A stretch of DNA of 64,000 bases from Cymodocea nodosa (GCA_036874045.1 CM072347.1:9922501-9986500); one strand, 5' to 3'. Counted from the stretch's first letter, positions 1 to 12,908 are shown. The notes: a model not told the origin generated them from the letters alone. Numbers and translations are program-made.

Positions 1-2054
1 TTTGAAATTATGTTTAATAGGGTTCCAAAAATTTCCTATATGAAACAATTTGGCTGCAAGTGTTTTATTCTTAATACTAAGGATAAAAGGGATAAATTTC
101 AAGCCAAATCGGATGAAGGAATCTTTGTAGGTAACTCTACTAGAAGTAAAGCCTATAGAGTATATAACAAGACTTCTAGGACTATTGAAGAAACCCTCCA
201 TGTAAGCTTCAATGAAAATTCTCTTAGAGAATCTCAATCTAAAGCTGATAATGACGATTTGATCAATCTTCCAAAAGAGTTAGAGATCAATAAAGAGATT
301 GATGATTTATCTGAGAAAATAAAAAATATGAACTTAAATGATCAAATTAATGATGAAAGTGCTGGACTTTCAGATATTGATGAGAATATTGAGGAAAATC
401 AGAGAAATTGGCGTTATTCTTCATCACATCCCATTACTCAAGTCATTGGTGATATTAATGAGGGAGTTAAAACTAGAGCTTCAGTAAATTTGAATAGTAT
501 GTGTATGTTTGTTTCTATGGTAGAACCAAGGAATATACAAGAAGCATTATCTGATGAAAATTGGATAGTGGCAATGCAAGAAGAACTAAACCAATTCATC
601 AGAAATGATGTATGGGAATTAGTCTCTCCACCAGAAAATCAGTCCATAATAGGTACAAAGTGGATCTTTAGAAACAAAACTAACGAAACTGGTCAAGTTA
701 TTTGGAATAAAGCTAGATTAGTTGCACAAGGGTATACACAGGAAGAAGGATTAGATTATGATGAAACATTTGCTCCTATGGCTAGGTTAGAAAGTATTAG
801 AATATTATTGGCCTATGCTTGTTATTTGGATTTTAAATTATATCAAATGGATGTAAAGAGTGCATTTCTAAATAGTTTAATTAATGAAGAAGTCTATGTA
901 AAACAACCACCTGGATTTGAAGATATTAAAAATCCTGACTTTGTGTATAAATTGAAGAAAGCCTTATATGGTTTGAAGCAAGCACCTAGATCATGGTATG
1001 AAAGGTTGTCTACTTTTTTAATAGAAAAATGCTATATCATGGGAAAAGTGGATCATACTCTATTTATTAAGAGAGATGGTAAAGATCAGATTGTTGTTCA
1101 AATATACGTGGATGATATAATCTTTGGAGCAACCTCTGATAAGTTGATAGAATATTCTCTGAAGAGATGACTAATCAGTTTGAAATGAATATGATAGGAG
1201 AACTTTCATATTTTCTAGGACTTCAAATTAAACAAATGGATAAAGGTATATTTTTAAATCAAGAAAAATATGCAGATGAAATGCTTAAGAAATTTAATTT
1301 TAATGATACAAGGATTCGAGGAACTCCTATGAGTACTACTTTAAAGTTAGATATTGGTGACATAGGAAAATCTATAGATCAAAGAAAATACAGAAGTATG
1401 ATTGGTTCTTTACTTTATTTGACTACTAGTAGACCTGATATTATGTTTGTTGTGTGTGTTTGTGCTAGATTTCAATCTAATCCTAAGGAATCACACTTAA
1501 TTGCAGTTAAAAGAATATTTAGATATATACAAGGAACTAAAAATTTCAGACTGTATTTTTCTAAGGATAGTTCAATAGATCTTATAGGATATATTGATGT
1601 TGATTATGCAGGATCTAAATCTAATAGAAAGAGTACCAGTGGCACATGTCAATTATTGGGAAATAATTTGGTGTCATGGTTTAGTAAAAAGCAAAACTGT
1701 GTAGCACTTTCTACTACAGAAGCTAAATATGTTGCTGCTGCACTGTGTTGCACTCAGATTCTGTGGATAAGGCAAACTTTAGAAGATTTTGGATTATCTT
1801 ATGATACAACTGAGATTTATTGTGATAGTAGTTCTGCAATAAATCTTTCCAAAAATCCTGTATTACATTTAAGAGCAAAGCATATAGAGGTTAGACATCA
1901 TTTTCTAAGAGATAACGTAATTAAAGGAAAAATTAAATTAGAATTTATGTCTAGTAAAAATCAATTAGCTGATATATTTACAAAACCTCTAGACGAAAAT
2001 ACATTCTGCAACATTAGATTAAATTTAGGTATTTATAGGCTATGTGATGTGTAA
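1..2054 (+). pseudogene. Copia pol fossil of A1: end of integrase, RT, RNase H
   Basis: The translation gives the post-integrase segment (FGCKCFILN, then a KSDEGIFVG block), the copia reverse transcriptase ([40 protein letters not shown] and the catalytic YVDDIIFG) and RNase H (YAGSKSNRKSTSGTCQ, then ADIFTKPLDE). This order is diagnostic of Ty1-copia pol. The enzymes would copy element RNA to DNA and degrade the template inside virus-like particles. The region is broken in about one visible place. A diverged partial copy of the same RT lies at 8167-8667. Confidence 0.92.
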
Positions 2055-3613
2055 AATGCTTAAACTCCACATAAAAAGATAAATACTATAGATGATGTTG
2101 TTCACCTCATAGATATTATATACTTATTATAAATATCTAAATTGCTGCTTAAGATACTATGTATTTATTGTAAAATCATAGTAGTATCTTATTGATTTTA
2201 AGTAGTTTATCAATTTTAATGGTTTTTACAATTTTAAGTGGAAGTGTAAATGAAAAACATTAAATACTTCTAACATTATGAAATTTTGATTAAATGTTTT
2301 CTTTGAATCAAGGAAAATGCATATGATCATGCATAAATTTGACTTAATTGATTAAACTTGTAGAATAAGTTATATGTAACTCATCTTAAACTATTAATCA
2401 AAGTATAAGTTTATTAAAACTGATTCATATTCTTAGTACAATCATAGAAGTAAAAATTGTATGAGATTTGTTTTTTATTGCATCTGTATTAATGGAATAC
2501 ATATATACTGTGCTTAAAATGAAAAGTGCTTACAAAGTGAAAATCTTTGAGAGTTTATTGATCAGTTTGATCGCGAGCCTTTTGTACTTGAGTAGATAAG
2601 TATGTAAGGATTGTTGTCCTGAAAAAGGATTCTTTAAATCTGGCAACTTAAGGTTCTGATCAGATCTGGGATTGTTGACTGAAAGCTCATTACACGAGTA
2701 CATTAGAAAGCTCTTGTATGATTCAAGCTTTTCAAACTAACTTTTAAAGAAAATTATCAATATTTACTGTTTTGAAAAGAAAAAGTTGTTTCATTAATTA
2801 CAAATATCTTTGAATCGCATATAGTTTATACCAATATGACTACTGATTTATTGAATCAACATTAGTACTTTTGAAAACGTTTATTTGAGATACATTCTTT
2901 TATTCTTCTTGAATTAATCACATTGAGTTCAAAGTTGTCTTTTGATTCATATACAGTAGGAATTGATTCTGGAAATCATTTTTGATGATGTCAGTATAAC
3001 GGAAGTCTTTGAAAAGAAAATTTAAAAGTATAGTTATACTTAACATCTATTGTCACTACAAGTATATTTTGTATTTTGATTGAATATATTTGAAGTATAT
3101 TTGTAGGGGGAGGATTAACAATGTCAAAAATAGATTAATATAATTTAGAATACAAATCTTAGTTAATCTGAATTAATGTACTCTTAAAATCTTGATGAAA
3201 TAATTTTAAAAAAAAAAAAGACAAATAAACTATTTTAGATTCAAAGGACAAAATGTTCAAATAGTTTACAATGTTCTCAAGATAATGTTAAGTTTAGCAT
3301 GTGTGTTGTTTTTGGAACGTTTCAGTTGGAAGCATCCGAAAATTGTTTTAAGTGTACTAACTAGACGTTATGTTAGATAAGGTAACGTGTAAAACTACCT
3401 CTAGACAGCGTTTTACTCGTTAGGTTAGTTAATTCAACGAGTTATACTTGAATATTTCGGGTACCTTGATTGAATAAACTTTATTCAATATTTATTTAAT
3501 TTCTAAACCCGACTTCTCTTCACGTTGAGTTATACGCCTAAAAACCCTATTTAAACAATTATTACACGGGCACTTAGGTTATTTGTAAACTTTGTCAAGA
3601 AAATCTTTCCCGG
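2055..3613 (+). other. Post-pol spacer of A1
   Basis: No convincing reading frame. It holds a purine-rich tract (gtagggggagga) near 3102-3113 that looks like a second polypurine tract. It also has copies of the ACTCGTTAGGTTAG-type motif seen in the LTR, and a TATA-like CTATTTAAAC near 3549, about 65 bp before ORF3. A diverged plus-strand copy of roughly 2330-3540 lies at 62710-64000, so the spacer is a family feature and not random filler. Confidence 0.6.
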
Positions 3614-5902
3614 TTGTTGCTATTACAACCTGCAACGATGGTCTCCAAGTTCTACAAAAGTCATGGCAGAAGAAAAGGCAAAAGCAGAAGAGATGCAAAA
3701 GGAAAAGAAATAGAGAATGATGAAGTTCCACGTACTTGGTTCAAGAAAATATTTCGAGTGGACAAAAGGTTAGCAGAAATTTATAGAGATTACTTCTTTC
3801 CTCAAGGTATATTAGATGAAGTTAGACAAGAACTTCAACATACTGATGCAAATATTACATACATGGGTATTCGTAGTAAATTTGATAGAGAATACAGAAT
3901 GAAATGTGTTGAGATTGCATTTTTGGAATAGTATGCAAAATATTTGGAAAAAAGTGTAGGTTCATCAAGTAGAACTCCTCAAACTCCTATAAACGATACA
4001 AGACTACATGCATTTAAGGAAGAGCATGAATCAGCTATCCCTACTCCTTTATATTCAAAACAAGTAGAATCAGATATTGCTGTAGACAAAACAAAAGTTG
4101 ATAGTCTTCGAAAGGCCGTTGCAATAGAAAGTGCCTTAGAAGAATTAAAGCAAAAAACTTTTATGGAGCAATTTGAAAAGAAAACAGCAATACTTGAAAA
4201 GGAGAAACAGAAATATTATAGAAGAAGGAAAGTCAGAAAAATTATGTCTAAGGAAACAAAGTCTATTGAAAAAGGAAAATCAAATGAAAATTTATTTCCA
4301 AAGGACAATGTATGTCTAGACATTGTACCTTATTGTGCATTTGATAAACTCATCAGTTCTGAGCATATTGAAACTAATGAAGATAATGAGACTTTATTTT
4401 CCCTTGCTAGAAAACTTGAGAAGAAATCCAAGTCAAATATGAGCTCAAGTTTTTCTATTAGTACAAGTCCTGATGATGCAGAAATTGACAAATCAGAGCA
4501 TCAAGTACCTGACACTGAACAAGTTATTGCAAATATAATTGACAATGTTGAAGTAGTAACTAGTTCACAGGTTGAATTGTCTAGAGTAGCAGATATTGAA
4601 ATTGTTAAGACTCCAAAAGAGCTAAAAGTTAACCAGCCTTCTACAGAATCTATAGAAACAAAGTCTGAGAATTCATAGTATGAATCAATGAAATTATCTG
4701 TTGAACAAAATGAACAATTACAGACAGATACACTGGTTGTAGAATTTGTGGAAAAATTGAACTCTGAACATTCTATAGAGACTGAACAGATGAATGTTGA
4801 GCATATTGACAATGTTCCTAACAATGTTGAAGCTGAAGAATCAAGCTTACCTGAGCAACTTCAAGATAATATTTTGGAAGAGGAACAACATGACATTCAT
4901 TTTGAAGAAAAGGTTCTTGAAGATGAATTAAACTTTGAATCACAACTTCAGGTATCACCTTCTTTGTGTACAATATTAAAAATTCAAGGTAATGCAATTC
5001 ATTTTAGATCTGAAGAAGCATTGTAGAAATATAATAATCTGATTACATGTCAAATTCTGCATGCTCGTCCAATAAAATTTAGAAATTTGATGGAAATAAG
5101 AGATCTGTTTGAGTTTCAATGCCTCATTAAATTCTTGTCAGTAGGAACGAAATGAAAGCAATACATAGAGCTTATTGCAGCTTTTTATAGCAATCTGGAC
5201 AAGAATGGAAATTTTCTGAAAACTCAAATAAATGAGCTGGAGTTTATATTGTCTCCTGAGTTAATTTTTGAAGTTTTAGGATTAAAAAATGAAGGTGTTG
5301 TTGTTACCAACAGATTTGACATGATAAGACAATTGGAATGGAACATTCAGTCTTTATCAAAAATTCCAGATGTATATTCTGAAATGAGATTAATGGAAAA
5401 TCTGAATGTAGAGGCAAGGTTTATTGTAAATATATTGCATGCAAATTTATTTCAGAGAGTTGGACATAATTTGGAAGTCAGCAGAAGCTGTTTATATGCA
5501 ACTTATGGATTACTGAATACAATTCAAATAAATTGGTTTGATGTTTTTATGTCTCAACTACAGCATATGAGTTCAAAGTTATTTTATGGTGATGCTGTAT
5601 GTAGAATCCTAGCAAGCCAATTGACTTTATCTGATTGGCCCTCTGAAACTAAAGGCATGAGAGCATTTAATGTCAAAGATTTGCAAAAATTCCAGGCCAT
5701 GCATAAAGCTCAACGACAACAACAACAACAACCTGATGAAGACCATATACAACAACAACAAAGTTATTCAGTTCAAGCAAAACAGCAAACCCAGCTACCT
5801 CTTGACTTAGATGCAGTGCTTAACGACATCAGAAATGAAATTAGGCATCTAGGAGATAAAATATGTAATGCTATAGGTGATATACTTAGGAGGGGTCGAT
5901 AA
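3614..5902 (+). pseudogene. Extra 3' reading region (ORF3) of A1
   Basis: A long coding-like region lies between pol and the 3' LTR, where SIRE-type copia elements carry an additional ORF. It begins with a basic segment (KSHGRRKGKSRRDAKGK), passes through a lysine/glutamate-rich likely coiled coil and a long acidic middle, then a folded-looking part with LIFEVLGL, CLYATYGLL and INWFDVFMSQLQHM. It ends in a glutamine-rich stretch and a short amphipathic tail. The folded part reminds me of the 'putative plant transposon protein' domain found in many plant elements. I see no envelope-type signal peptide or membrane anchor. It is broken in about four places. Related, more decayed copies are in A2 (8668-12417) and A3 (14964-16550), so this is an inherited part of the family. 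Function unknown. Confidence 0.7.
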
Positions 5903-6030
5903 CTATTTTTGTTTGTTTCTGAATACAAAATGTAATGTTTGTATTACTTGTTTGATTCATTGAACAATACATTTTTCTGTAAATGTGTTCAATTATTATT
6001 CTTCTTTACAGAAATCGTTGTTGTAATTCT

Positions 6031-6032
<2 letters not shown>

Positions 6033-6067
<35 letters not shown>
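6033..6067. repeat. (TA)n microsatellite
   Basis: About 17 uninterrupted TA units in the noncoding stretch after ORF3 of A1. The same place in A2 (near 12556-12566) has only about five units, so the tract expanded in A1 or shrank in A2. Confidence 0.9.
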
Positions 6068-6069
<2 letters not shown>

Positions 6070-6416
6070 TCTGTAATTATCTTTTTGATTAATGACAAAA
6101 AAGGAGAGAAATATTATAAAAAGATGATTATGATCTTAATTGCATATATATATTATAAAAGGAGATACTATTTAAATGGTTATTATAATCTAAGAGATGA
6201 TAATTAGAAAACTGATACTTATATAATTATTGACATCTGAGAGTTTTAGTTCTAAGAGGTAAAATTTACACAAACAATAGAAATAAGCTTAAGTGAACTT
6301 AAGTCAACAAACAAGTTTGTTGAATTAAAAGTTAACCCAACGAAGTTGCTTTCTTGAGTTAAACATATTTCATAATTGATTTAATATGGTTTTGTCATCA
6401 TCAAAAAGGGGGAGAT

Positions 6417-8166
6417 TGTTGAGTATTTTTGTTTTGATGATGTGTGCTGAATGAAAATAATCATATTTGCTCAATTACTATTGCTTGTGAAAAGAAATTA
6501 AAATCATCAATTAATACAGAAAAAGCTTACTGATATAAATACTTGTTTGTATTGGATCTGAAGTTAATAACTAGTCGTTTCGTTGCATTAATTTCTCATT
6601 TAGCTAAATGTTAAGTTAACGTGTGTTTTTATTGAAAAGCATGATATATTTTAAAGTTATATCTTCTGTATCATGAATAGTGCACATTTAGGCAACTCGT
6701 TAAGTTAGAGTTTTGTTTGTATAGAGGTCACGTGAGAACTCGTTAAGTTAGAGGCTTAAAGGTTAAAATAGGTCACGTGATAACTCGTTAAGTTAGTGAG
6801 TAAAAGAAGAGACGAACTCGTTAAGTTAGTGTTATACACGTGGTGAAATTATAAGTTACGAATGTTGTATTGTATCACGTGAGGTACACATGTTTAACTC
6901 GTTAAGTTAACATAACTAAACGCGTTGAGTTGCTATATTGAATACTAAGGCAACGCGTTAGGTTAGCGTTATAAACTTAAGTTGTTATTTTTGCACGTGG
7001 TAAAATTCTTATTATAAAAACATTTGCTTATTACTGAATCGGTGAGTTAAAGTTTTTTCGAAGACTTACAGTCATAACTATCCGAAGGTAACTTAAGTCA
7101 TGTTTTCAGGTCTTGACACGTGTCTCACTAGTTTTATAAAATAAAGAGTTTTTCGATGACTTACATCTGTGACTATCCAAAACTTAAACTGTTTTCGGTG
7201 AGTTATCGTTTAACCTTCCGAAAGAAAGGTTAAGCTGGTTCGTTGAGTTAGCATAACACCACGGACTTAGTTCGTTGAGTTAGCTACAGTACTTGTCACG
7301 TGAAATGGCACATGACGAACTCGTTAAGTTAGAAACGTTAAGTTATATATATATACTTGTGTTACTCGTTTAGTTAACATTAAAGTAACGACTTCTTATT
7401 ACATTGATGAAAAATTTTTGGACGAGAAAGTTTATTTTGCAGGAAATTTTTCAGAGATCCAGGACTGATGATTAAAGAAAATTCGAAATATAAACATGGG
7501 TTAGAATGTGTGTGTTTCGATGAAGGAAAAAGAAAAGACGTGGAGAAGTGGAAAACTGGTAGTGGTTAAACATGAAGGATATGCATGAAATGAAGATACA
7601 GTATAAAAGGCATAGAATTCTCATTGATCAAATTATCCTTGCACACAAAACGAAAAATCTTTTCAAGGATCAAATCATCCCTGCACACCAAAAGAAAAAT
7701 CTTTTTTAGGGATCAAAAACACCTCTTCAGGCAAAATCTCTCAAGTGGAAGGAGATTCAGTGAAGCATAAAAAGGTAAGATTTTCGTCACTAAAGATTTG
7801 AAGTATCTGAAGAAAGAAAATTCGGTGAAGCATAAAAAGACAAGATATTCATCACTAAAGAATTGTTGAAGAAGAAAGAAGAAGAAGAAAGATCTCAAAC
7901 AGCGAGAAATGTTTTAAATTCCACAAATTAGTTTTCTCTATTTATAGTTATGAAATTGTATATATGATACATGGTATCGAGTTATAATTGCACCTACAAT
8001 TTTTGAGGAGAATTGAATTGTATATTGTAATTGAAACCTTGAATAAAAATGATTTTCTGAAAACAATGTCTCGACTTGTTTTTTAGTTTTAAAGTTTCAA
8101 TTATATTTCAAAAAATATTAAAAATACACAATTCACCCCCCTCTTATGTAGCCATACGATCCTACA
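6417..8166 (+). repeat. LTR of A1 (1750 bp)
   Basis: It starts TGTTGAGTATTTTTG straight after the purine tract and ends CACCCCCCTCTTATG...CCTACA, so it has TG/CA ends. The U3 part carries seven CACGTG G-box palindromes (6729, 6774, 6837, 6876, 6994, 7117, 7297) mixed with repeats of AACTCGTTAAGTTAG. A TATA box (TATAAAAGG) lies at 7602. The U5 end is followed directly by TCTAT and pol sequence of A2. Confidence 0.88.
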
Positions 8167-8667
8167 TCTATGGTGGAACCAAAGAATATAGAAGAAGCAT
8201 TATCTGATGAAAATTGGATAGTGGCAATGCAAGAAGAACTAAATCAATTCATTAGAAATGATGTTTGGGAATTAGTCTCTCCACCAGAAAATCAGTCCAT
8301 AATAGGTACAAAGTGGATCTTTAGAAACAAAACTAATGAAACTCGTCAAGTTATAAGGAACAAAGCTAGATTAGTTGTACAAGGGTATACATAGGAAGAA
8401 TGATTAGATTATGAAGAAACTTTTACTCCTATGGCTAGGTTAGAAAGTATTAGAATATTATTGGCCTATGCTTGTTATATGGATTTTAAATTATTTCAAA
8501 TGGATGTAAAGAGTGCATTTTTAAATGGTTTAATTAATGAAGAAGTCTATGTAAAAAAACCACCTGGATTTGAAGATATTAAAAATCTTGACTTTGTGTA
8601 TAAATTGAAGAAAGCCTTATATGGTTTGAAGCAAGCACCTAGATCATGGTATGAAAGATTATCAACT
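8167..8667 (+). pseudogene. RT fragment of A2
   Basis: Part of copia reverse transcriptase matching the A1 region from about 516 to 1005: the EEALSDENW, GTKWIFRNK, MDVKSAFLN and [15 protein letters not shown] blocks are recognisable. It lacks the catalytic YVDD block because the fossil jumps to ORF3 sequence. Degraded, with a few visible breaks. Confidence 0.85.
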
Positions 8668-11600
8668 AGAACTCCTCAAATACCAATAAACAGTACAAGA
8701 CTATATGTATTTGAAGAAGAGCATGAATCAGCTATCCCTACTCCTTTATATTCAAAACAAGTAGAATCAAATATTGCTGTCGATAAAAGAAAAGTTGAAA
8801 GTCTTTGAAAGGCTATAGCAATAGAAAGTGTTTTTGAAGAATTAAAGTAGAAAACTTTTATGGAGCAATTTGAAAAGAAAACAACAATACTTGAAGAGGA
8901 GAAATAGAAATGTTATAGAAGAAGGAAAATCAAAAAAATTGTGTCTAAGGAAACAAAGTCTATTGACAAAGGAAAATCAGATGAAAATTTATTTCTAAAG
9001 GGCAATGTATGTCTAGACATAGACATTGTACCTTATTGTGCATCTGATAAACTCATCAGTTCTGAACATATTGAAACTGATGATGATAATGAGACTTTAT
9101 TTTCCCTTACTAGAAAGCTTTAAAAGAAATACAAGTCAAATATGAGCTCAAGTTTTTCTATTAGTACAAGTCTTGATGATGTAGAAATTGAAAAATCAAA
9201 GCATCAGGCACCTGACATTGAACAAGTTATTGTAGATATAATTGAAAATGTTGAGGTAATAACTAGTTCACAGGCTGAATTATCTAGAGTAGCAGATATT
9301 GAAAATGTTAAGGCTCTAGAAGAGCTAAACATCAACCAGCCTTCTTCAGAATCTATAGAAGCAGAGTTTGAGAATTCACAGCATGTATTAATGGAAATAT
9401 CTGTTGAACAAAATGAACAATTATAGACAGATACACCGACTATAGAATTTGTGGAAAAATTGAACTCTGAAGATTCTATAGAGACTGAACAGATGAATGT
9501 TGAGCATATTGAAAATGTTCCTTACACTGTTGGAGTTCAAGAATCAAGCTTACCTGAGCAGCTTCAAGAAAATATATTCATAGAGGAACAACATGACATT
9601 CATTTTGAAGAGGTTCCTGAAGATGAATTAAACTCTGAATCAATGCTTCAGGTATCACCTTCTTTGTGTATAGTATTACAAATTCAAGGTAATTCAATTC
9701 ATTTTAGATCTAAAAAAGCATTGTAGAAATACAATAATTTGATTACATGTTAGATTCTACATGCTCATCCAATAAAATTCAGAAATTTGATGGAAATGAG
9801 AGATCTATTTGAGTTTCAATGTCTCATTCAATTCTTACCAGTTGGAACGAAATGGAAGCAATACAAAGAGCTTATTGCAGCTTTTTATAGCAATCTGGTC
9901 AAGAATGACAACATACTGAAAACTCAAATAAATCAACAGGAGTTCACATTGTCTCCTGAGTTAATTTTTGAAGTGTTGGGATTAAAGAATGAAGGTGTTG
10001 TTGTTACAAACAGATTTGACATGATTAGACAACTGGAATGGAGCATTCAGTCTTTATCAAAAATTCCAGATGTATATTCTGAAATGAGATTAATGAAAAA
10101 TCTGAATGCAGAGGCAAGGTTTATTGCAAATATATTGCATGCAAATTCATTTTAGAGAGTTGGACACAATATGGAAGTCAGCAGAAGTTGTTTATATGCA
10201 ACTTATAGCCTGCTGAATAGAATTCAAATCAATTGGTTTGATGTTTTCACTTCTCAACTACAACATATGAGTTCAAAGTTATTTTATGGTGATGTTGTTG
10301 AAAGGACCTCTAGATTTTGATAATGCAAAAATCAATGTAAGGTTTTGAATTGTATTTATCAGGATTAGTCTATACAGCAAAAAGATTAGAAGACAAACAA
10401 ATCAAAGCAACAAACAGGTGGCAGTAAATCTCAAAATATGCTGCTGCAGAAAATCGGATAGTTAAGAAGTGTATTTCTCATGTTAAGGAGGATTGAATGA
10501 TCGGATAGTTAAGGAGTTAACTATCCAAAAGCTTAAAGGACTTTTCGGAGAGTTACAAGTATAACTATCTGAAAGTTAAGTCATTCAATAAATCACGTGC
10601 AGAAATACAGAATGGAAGCTTAAATGACTTGTTGGAGAGTTAGATAACTATCCAAGTTTTCTTTTCAGAGAGTTAGATAACTATTCGAGTTTTTCGGAGA
10701 GTTACAAGTATAACTATTCGAAAGTTAAGTCATTCAATAAATCATGTGCAAAAATACAGAACGGAAGCTTAAAGGACTTGTCGGAGAGTTAGATAACTAT
10801 CCGAGTTTTCTTTTCGGAGAGTTAGATAACTATTCGAGTTTTTCGGTAAGTTACAGGTATAACTTTCCAGAACTTAAGTCATCCTATTACGCACGTGCAG
10901 AATAGAGAAGTTGGCAGTCAAAAGCTTAAAGGAAAATTTCGGAGAGTTAGAAAGATAACTATCTGAAATCCTAAAGCATTTCGGTGAGTTACAGGGATAA
11001 CCATCTGAAACTTAAGTCATTGAATTTCCCATGTGCAGAATTCCAGAAAGAAGCTCAAATAAGTTTTCGAAGAGTTAGAAAGATAACTATCCGAAATCCT
11101 GAAGCATTTCGGTGAGTTACAGGGATAACCATCCGAAACTTAAGTCATTGAATTTCCCATGTGCAGAATTCCAGAAAGAAGCTCAAATAAGTTTTCGGAG
11201 AGTTAGAAAGATATCTATCTGAAATCCTGAAGCGTTTCGGTGAGTTACAGGGATAACCATCCGAAACTTAAGTCAGCCTTTTATGCACGTGCTGAATTGA
11301 AGCAATCGGAATGTTAACAGAGGCCGACTATCCGATAGTTATATAACTGTTCGGTGAGTTACAGTTATAAGTATCCGATTGAATGGCAGCTCGTAGTAAA
11401 TATTCTAGAATCCTACCTAGCAGTAAAGTTTAAGTGATCTTTCGGTGAGTTACAGATATTCTTCGGAGAGTTACACAGCTAACTATCTAGAAGGATAGGA
11501 AAATCGGTAAGACATCTTGAAATAACTTTCTGAACGGTAACTTACCATATTTGGGATTGGAGTCTAATCAAGTATAATAGAATACATCCGTTGGAAGAAA

Positions 11601-12417
11601 ATATGATCGTTGCACATGTCAGGTATATATACAAGATACAGACAACGGATTTAAGTAGCGCTTTCCTAATACATATACTTACACCAACCTCAACAAAAGA
11701 AAACCTTTAGAGATCAAATCATCTTCAACACTTACAGACCAAATTTCAGAAGCTCATCATGCATTCAACTCTATTGTTCACAAGATAGTGTTTACTGAAG
11801 TACACGAATTAAAACTTCAGAGAAAGGATTGATTGAAGCTTCGACAAAGAAGCTCAAGTGAATGGTTAGTTGGTTCTTGCTTAAACCTTAAAGCAAGTGA
11901 TTGTAAGTTTACAAGAGTTTAGTGAAGCCCAAGTATCCCTTGGGGGTGGACTAGCCATTAGTGGTGAACCACCTAAAAATCTCTGTGTGATTTCTTTTAT
12001 TGTATGTTTGCTATCACTTTACATTAAACTACTTCTAAAAAGGTTAAGAAACGAATTTTTACCATTCACCCCCCCTCTGGTAAGCCTTAAGGTCCTAACA
12101 ACTGTATGTAAACTCATTGCAAGCCAATTGAATTTATCCGACTAGCCCTCTGAAACTAAAGGCATGAGAGCATTTAGTGTAAAAGATTTGCAACGATTCC
12201 AGGTCATGCATAAACCTCAATGACAACAACAACAACAACCTAATTGTATAGAACATATACAACCACAACAACAGCCAAGTTATTCAGTTCGAGCAGAACA
12301 GCAACTCTAACTATCTCCTGACTTAGATGTAGTGCTGAACAACATCAGAAATGATATTAGGCATCTAGGAGATAAAATATGTAATGTTATAAATGATATA
12401 CTTAAGAGGGATCGTTA
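8668..12417 (+). pseudogene. ORF3 fossil of A2, split by a solo LTR
   Basis: It aligns by eye with the A1 ORF3 from TPQTPINDTRL onward. It includes the acidic middle, the LIFEVLGLKNEGVVVTNRFD block and, beyond the inserted LTR, the glutamine-rich end and the IRHLGDKICN-like tail. It has several breaks in addition to the insertion. Its spacing matches A1 closely, which shows ORF3 was present in the common ancestor of A1 and A2. Confidence 0.75.
10296..12100 (+). mobile_element. Solo LTR inside A2 ORF3 (1805 bp)
   Basis: It starts TGTTGAAAGGACC and ends GGTCCTAACA, giving inverted terminal bases, with CACCCCCCCTCTGG near the right end as in other copia LTRs here. A TATA box (TATATATA) lies near 11624. 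From about 10490 to 11480 it is packed with an imperfect palindrome (arms TCGGAgAGTTA and TAACTaTCCGA). Three CACGTG sites lie at 10594, 10892 and 11286. No internal coding region is present, so it is best read as a solo LTR. ORF3 sequence continues on both sides. Flanking target bases (GATGT and ACTGT) match only partly. Confidence 0.8.
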
Positions 12418-12908
12418 ACTGTCTGTTTGCTTATTTCTGAATACAAAATGTAATGTTTGTATTCCTTGTTTGATTCATTGAACAATACATTTTTTTCTGT
12501 AAATGCATTCTATTCTTATTATTGTTTACAGAAAGAGTTGTAAATATCTCTTACTATATATATATTCTCTGTAATTATCTTTTTTATTAATGACAAAAAG
12601 GGAGAGAAATATTATAAAAAGATGATTATGATTTTAATTGCATATATTTATCAAGAGAGATGATATTTTAATGGTTATTGTAATCTAACAGATGATAAGT
12701 AGAGAAATGATACTTATATAATTATTGACATCTGAAAGTTTTATTTCTAAGGGTGAAATTTACACAAACAATAGAAATAAGCTTAAGTGAACTTAAGTCA
12801 ACAAACTTATTTGTTGAATTAAAAAGTTAACCCAACGAATGTGCTTTGAGTTAAACATATTTCATAATTAATTTAATATGATTTTTTCATCATCAAAAAG
12901 GGGGAGAT

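Larger units (their letters stand above)
1..8166 (+). mobile_element. Copia element A1, SIRE/Maximus-like, right-hand part
   Basis: This is the 3' portion of a Ty1-copia LTR retrotransposon; its left LTR, gag, protease and most of integrase lie outside the window. Parts in order are the end of integrase, reverse transcriptase and RNase H (1-2054), a 1.5-kb spacer, an extra ORF3 region (3614-5902), a polypurine tract at 6403-6415 and a 1750-bp LTR. The pol order, long LTR and extra 3' ORF fit the SIRE/Maximus lineage. It is broken, with roughly five visible breaks, but is the best-preserved copy of its family here and so probably the youngest. It appears to sit inside A2, because A2 pol sequence resumes exactly at the LTR edge. 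Confidence 0.85.

Noticed and set aside
3614-5902. ORF3 as a retroviral-type envelope gene
   Set aside because: No signal peptide, no membrane anchor and no glycoprotein-like cysteine pattern seen; it is hydrophilic and coiled-coil-rich.
5983-6207. 74-residue frame through the TA microsatellite
   Set aside because: The IYIYIY run is simply translated TA repeat; no gene signal.
10490-11480. CRISPR-like array of short repeats in the solo LTR
   Set aside because: The repeats are imperfect, of uneven spacing, inside a plant LTR; no spacers of constant length.
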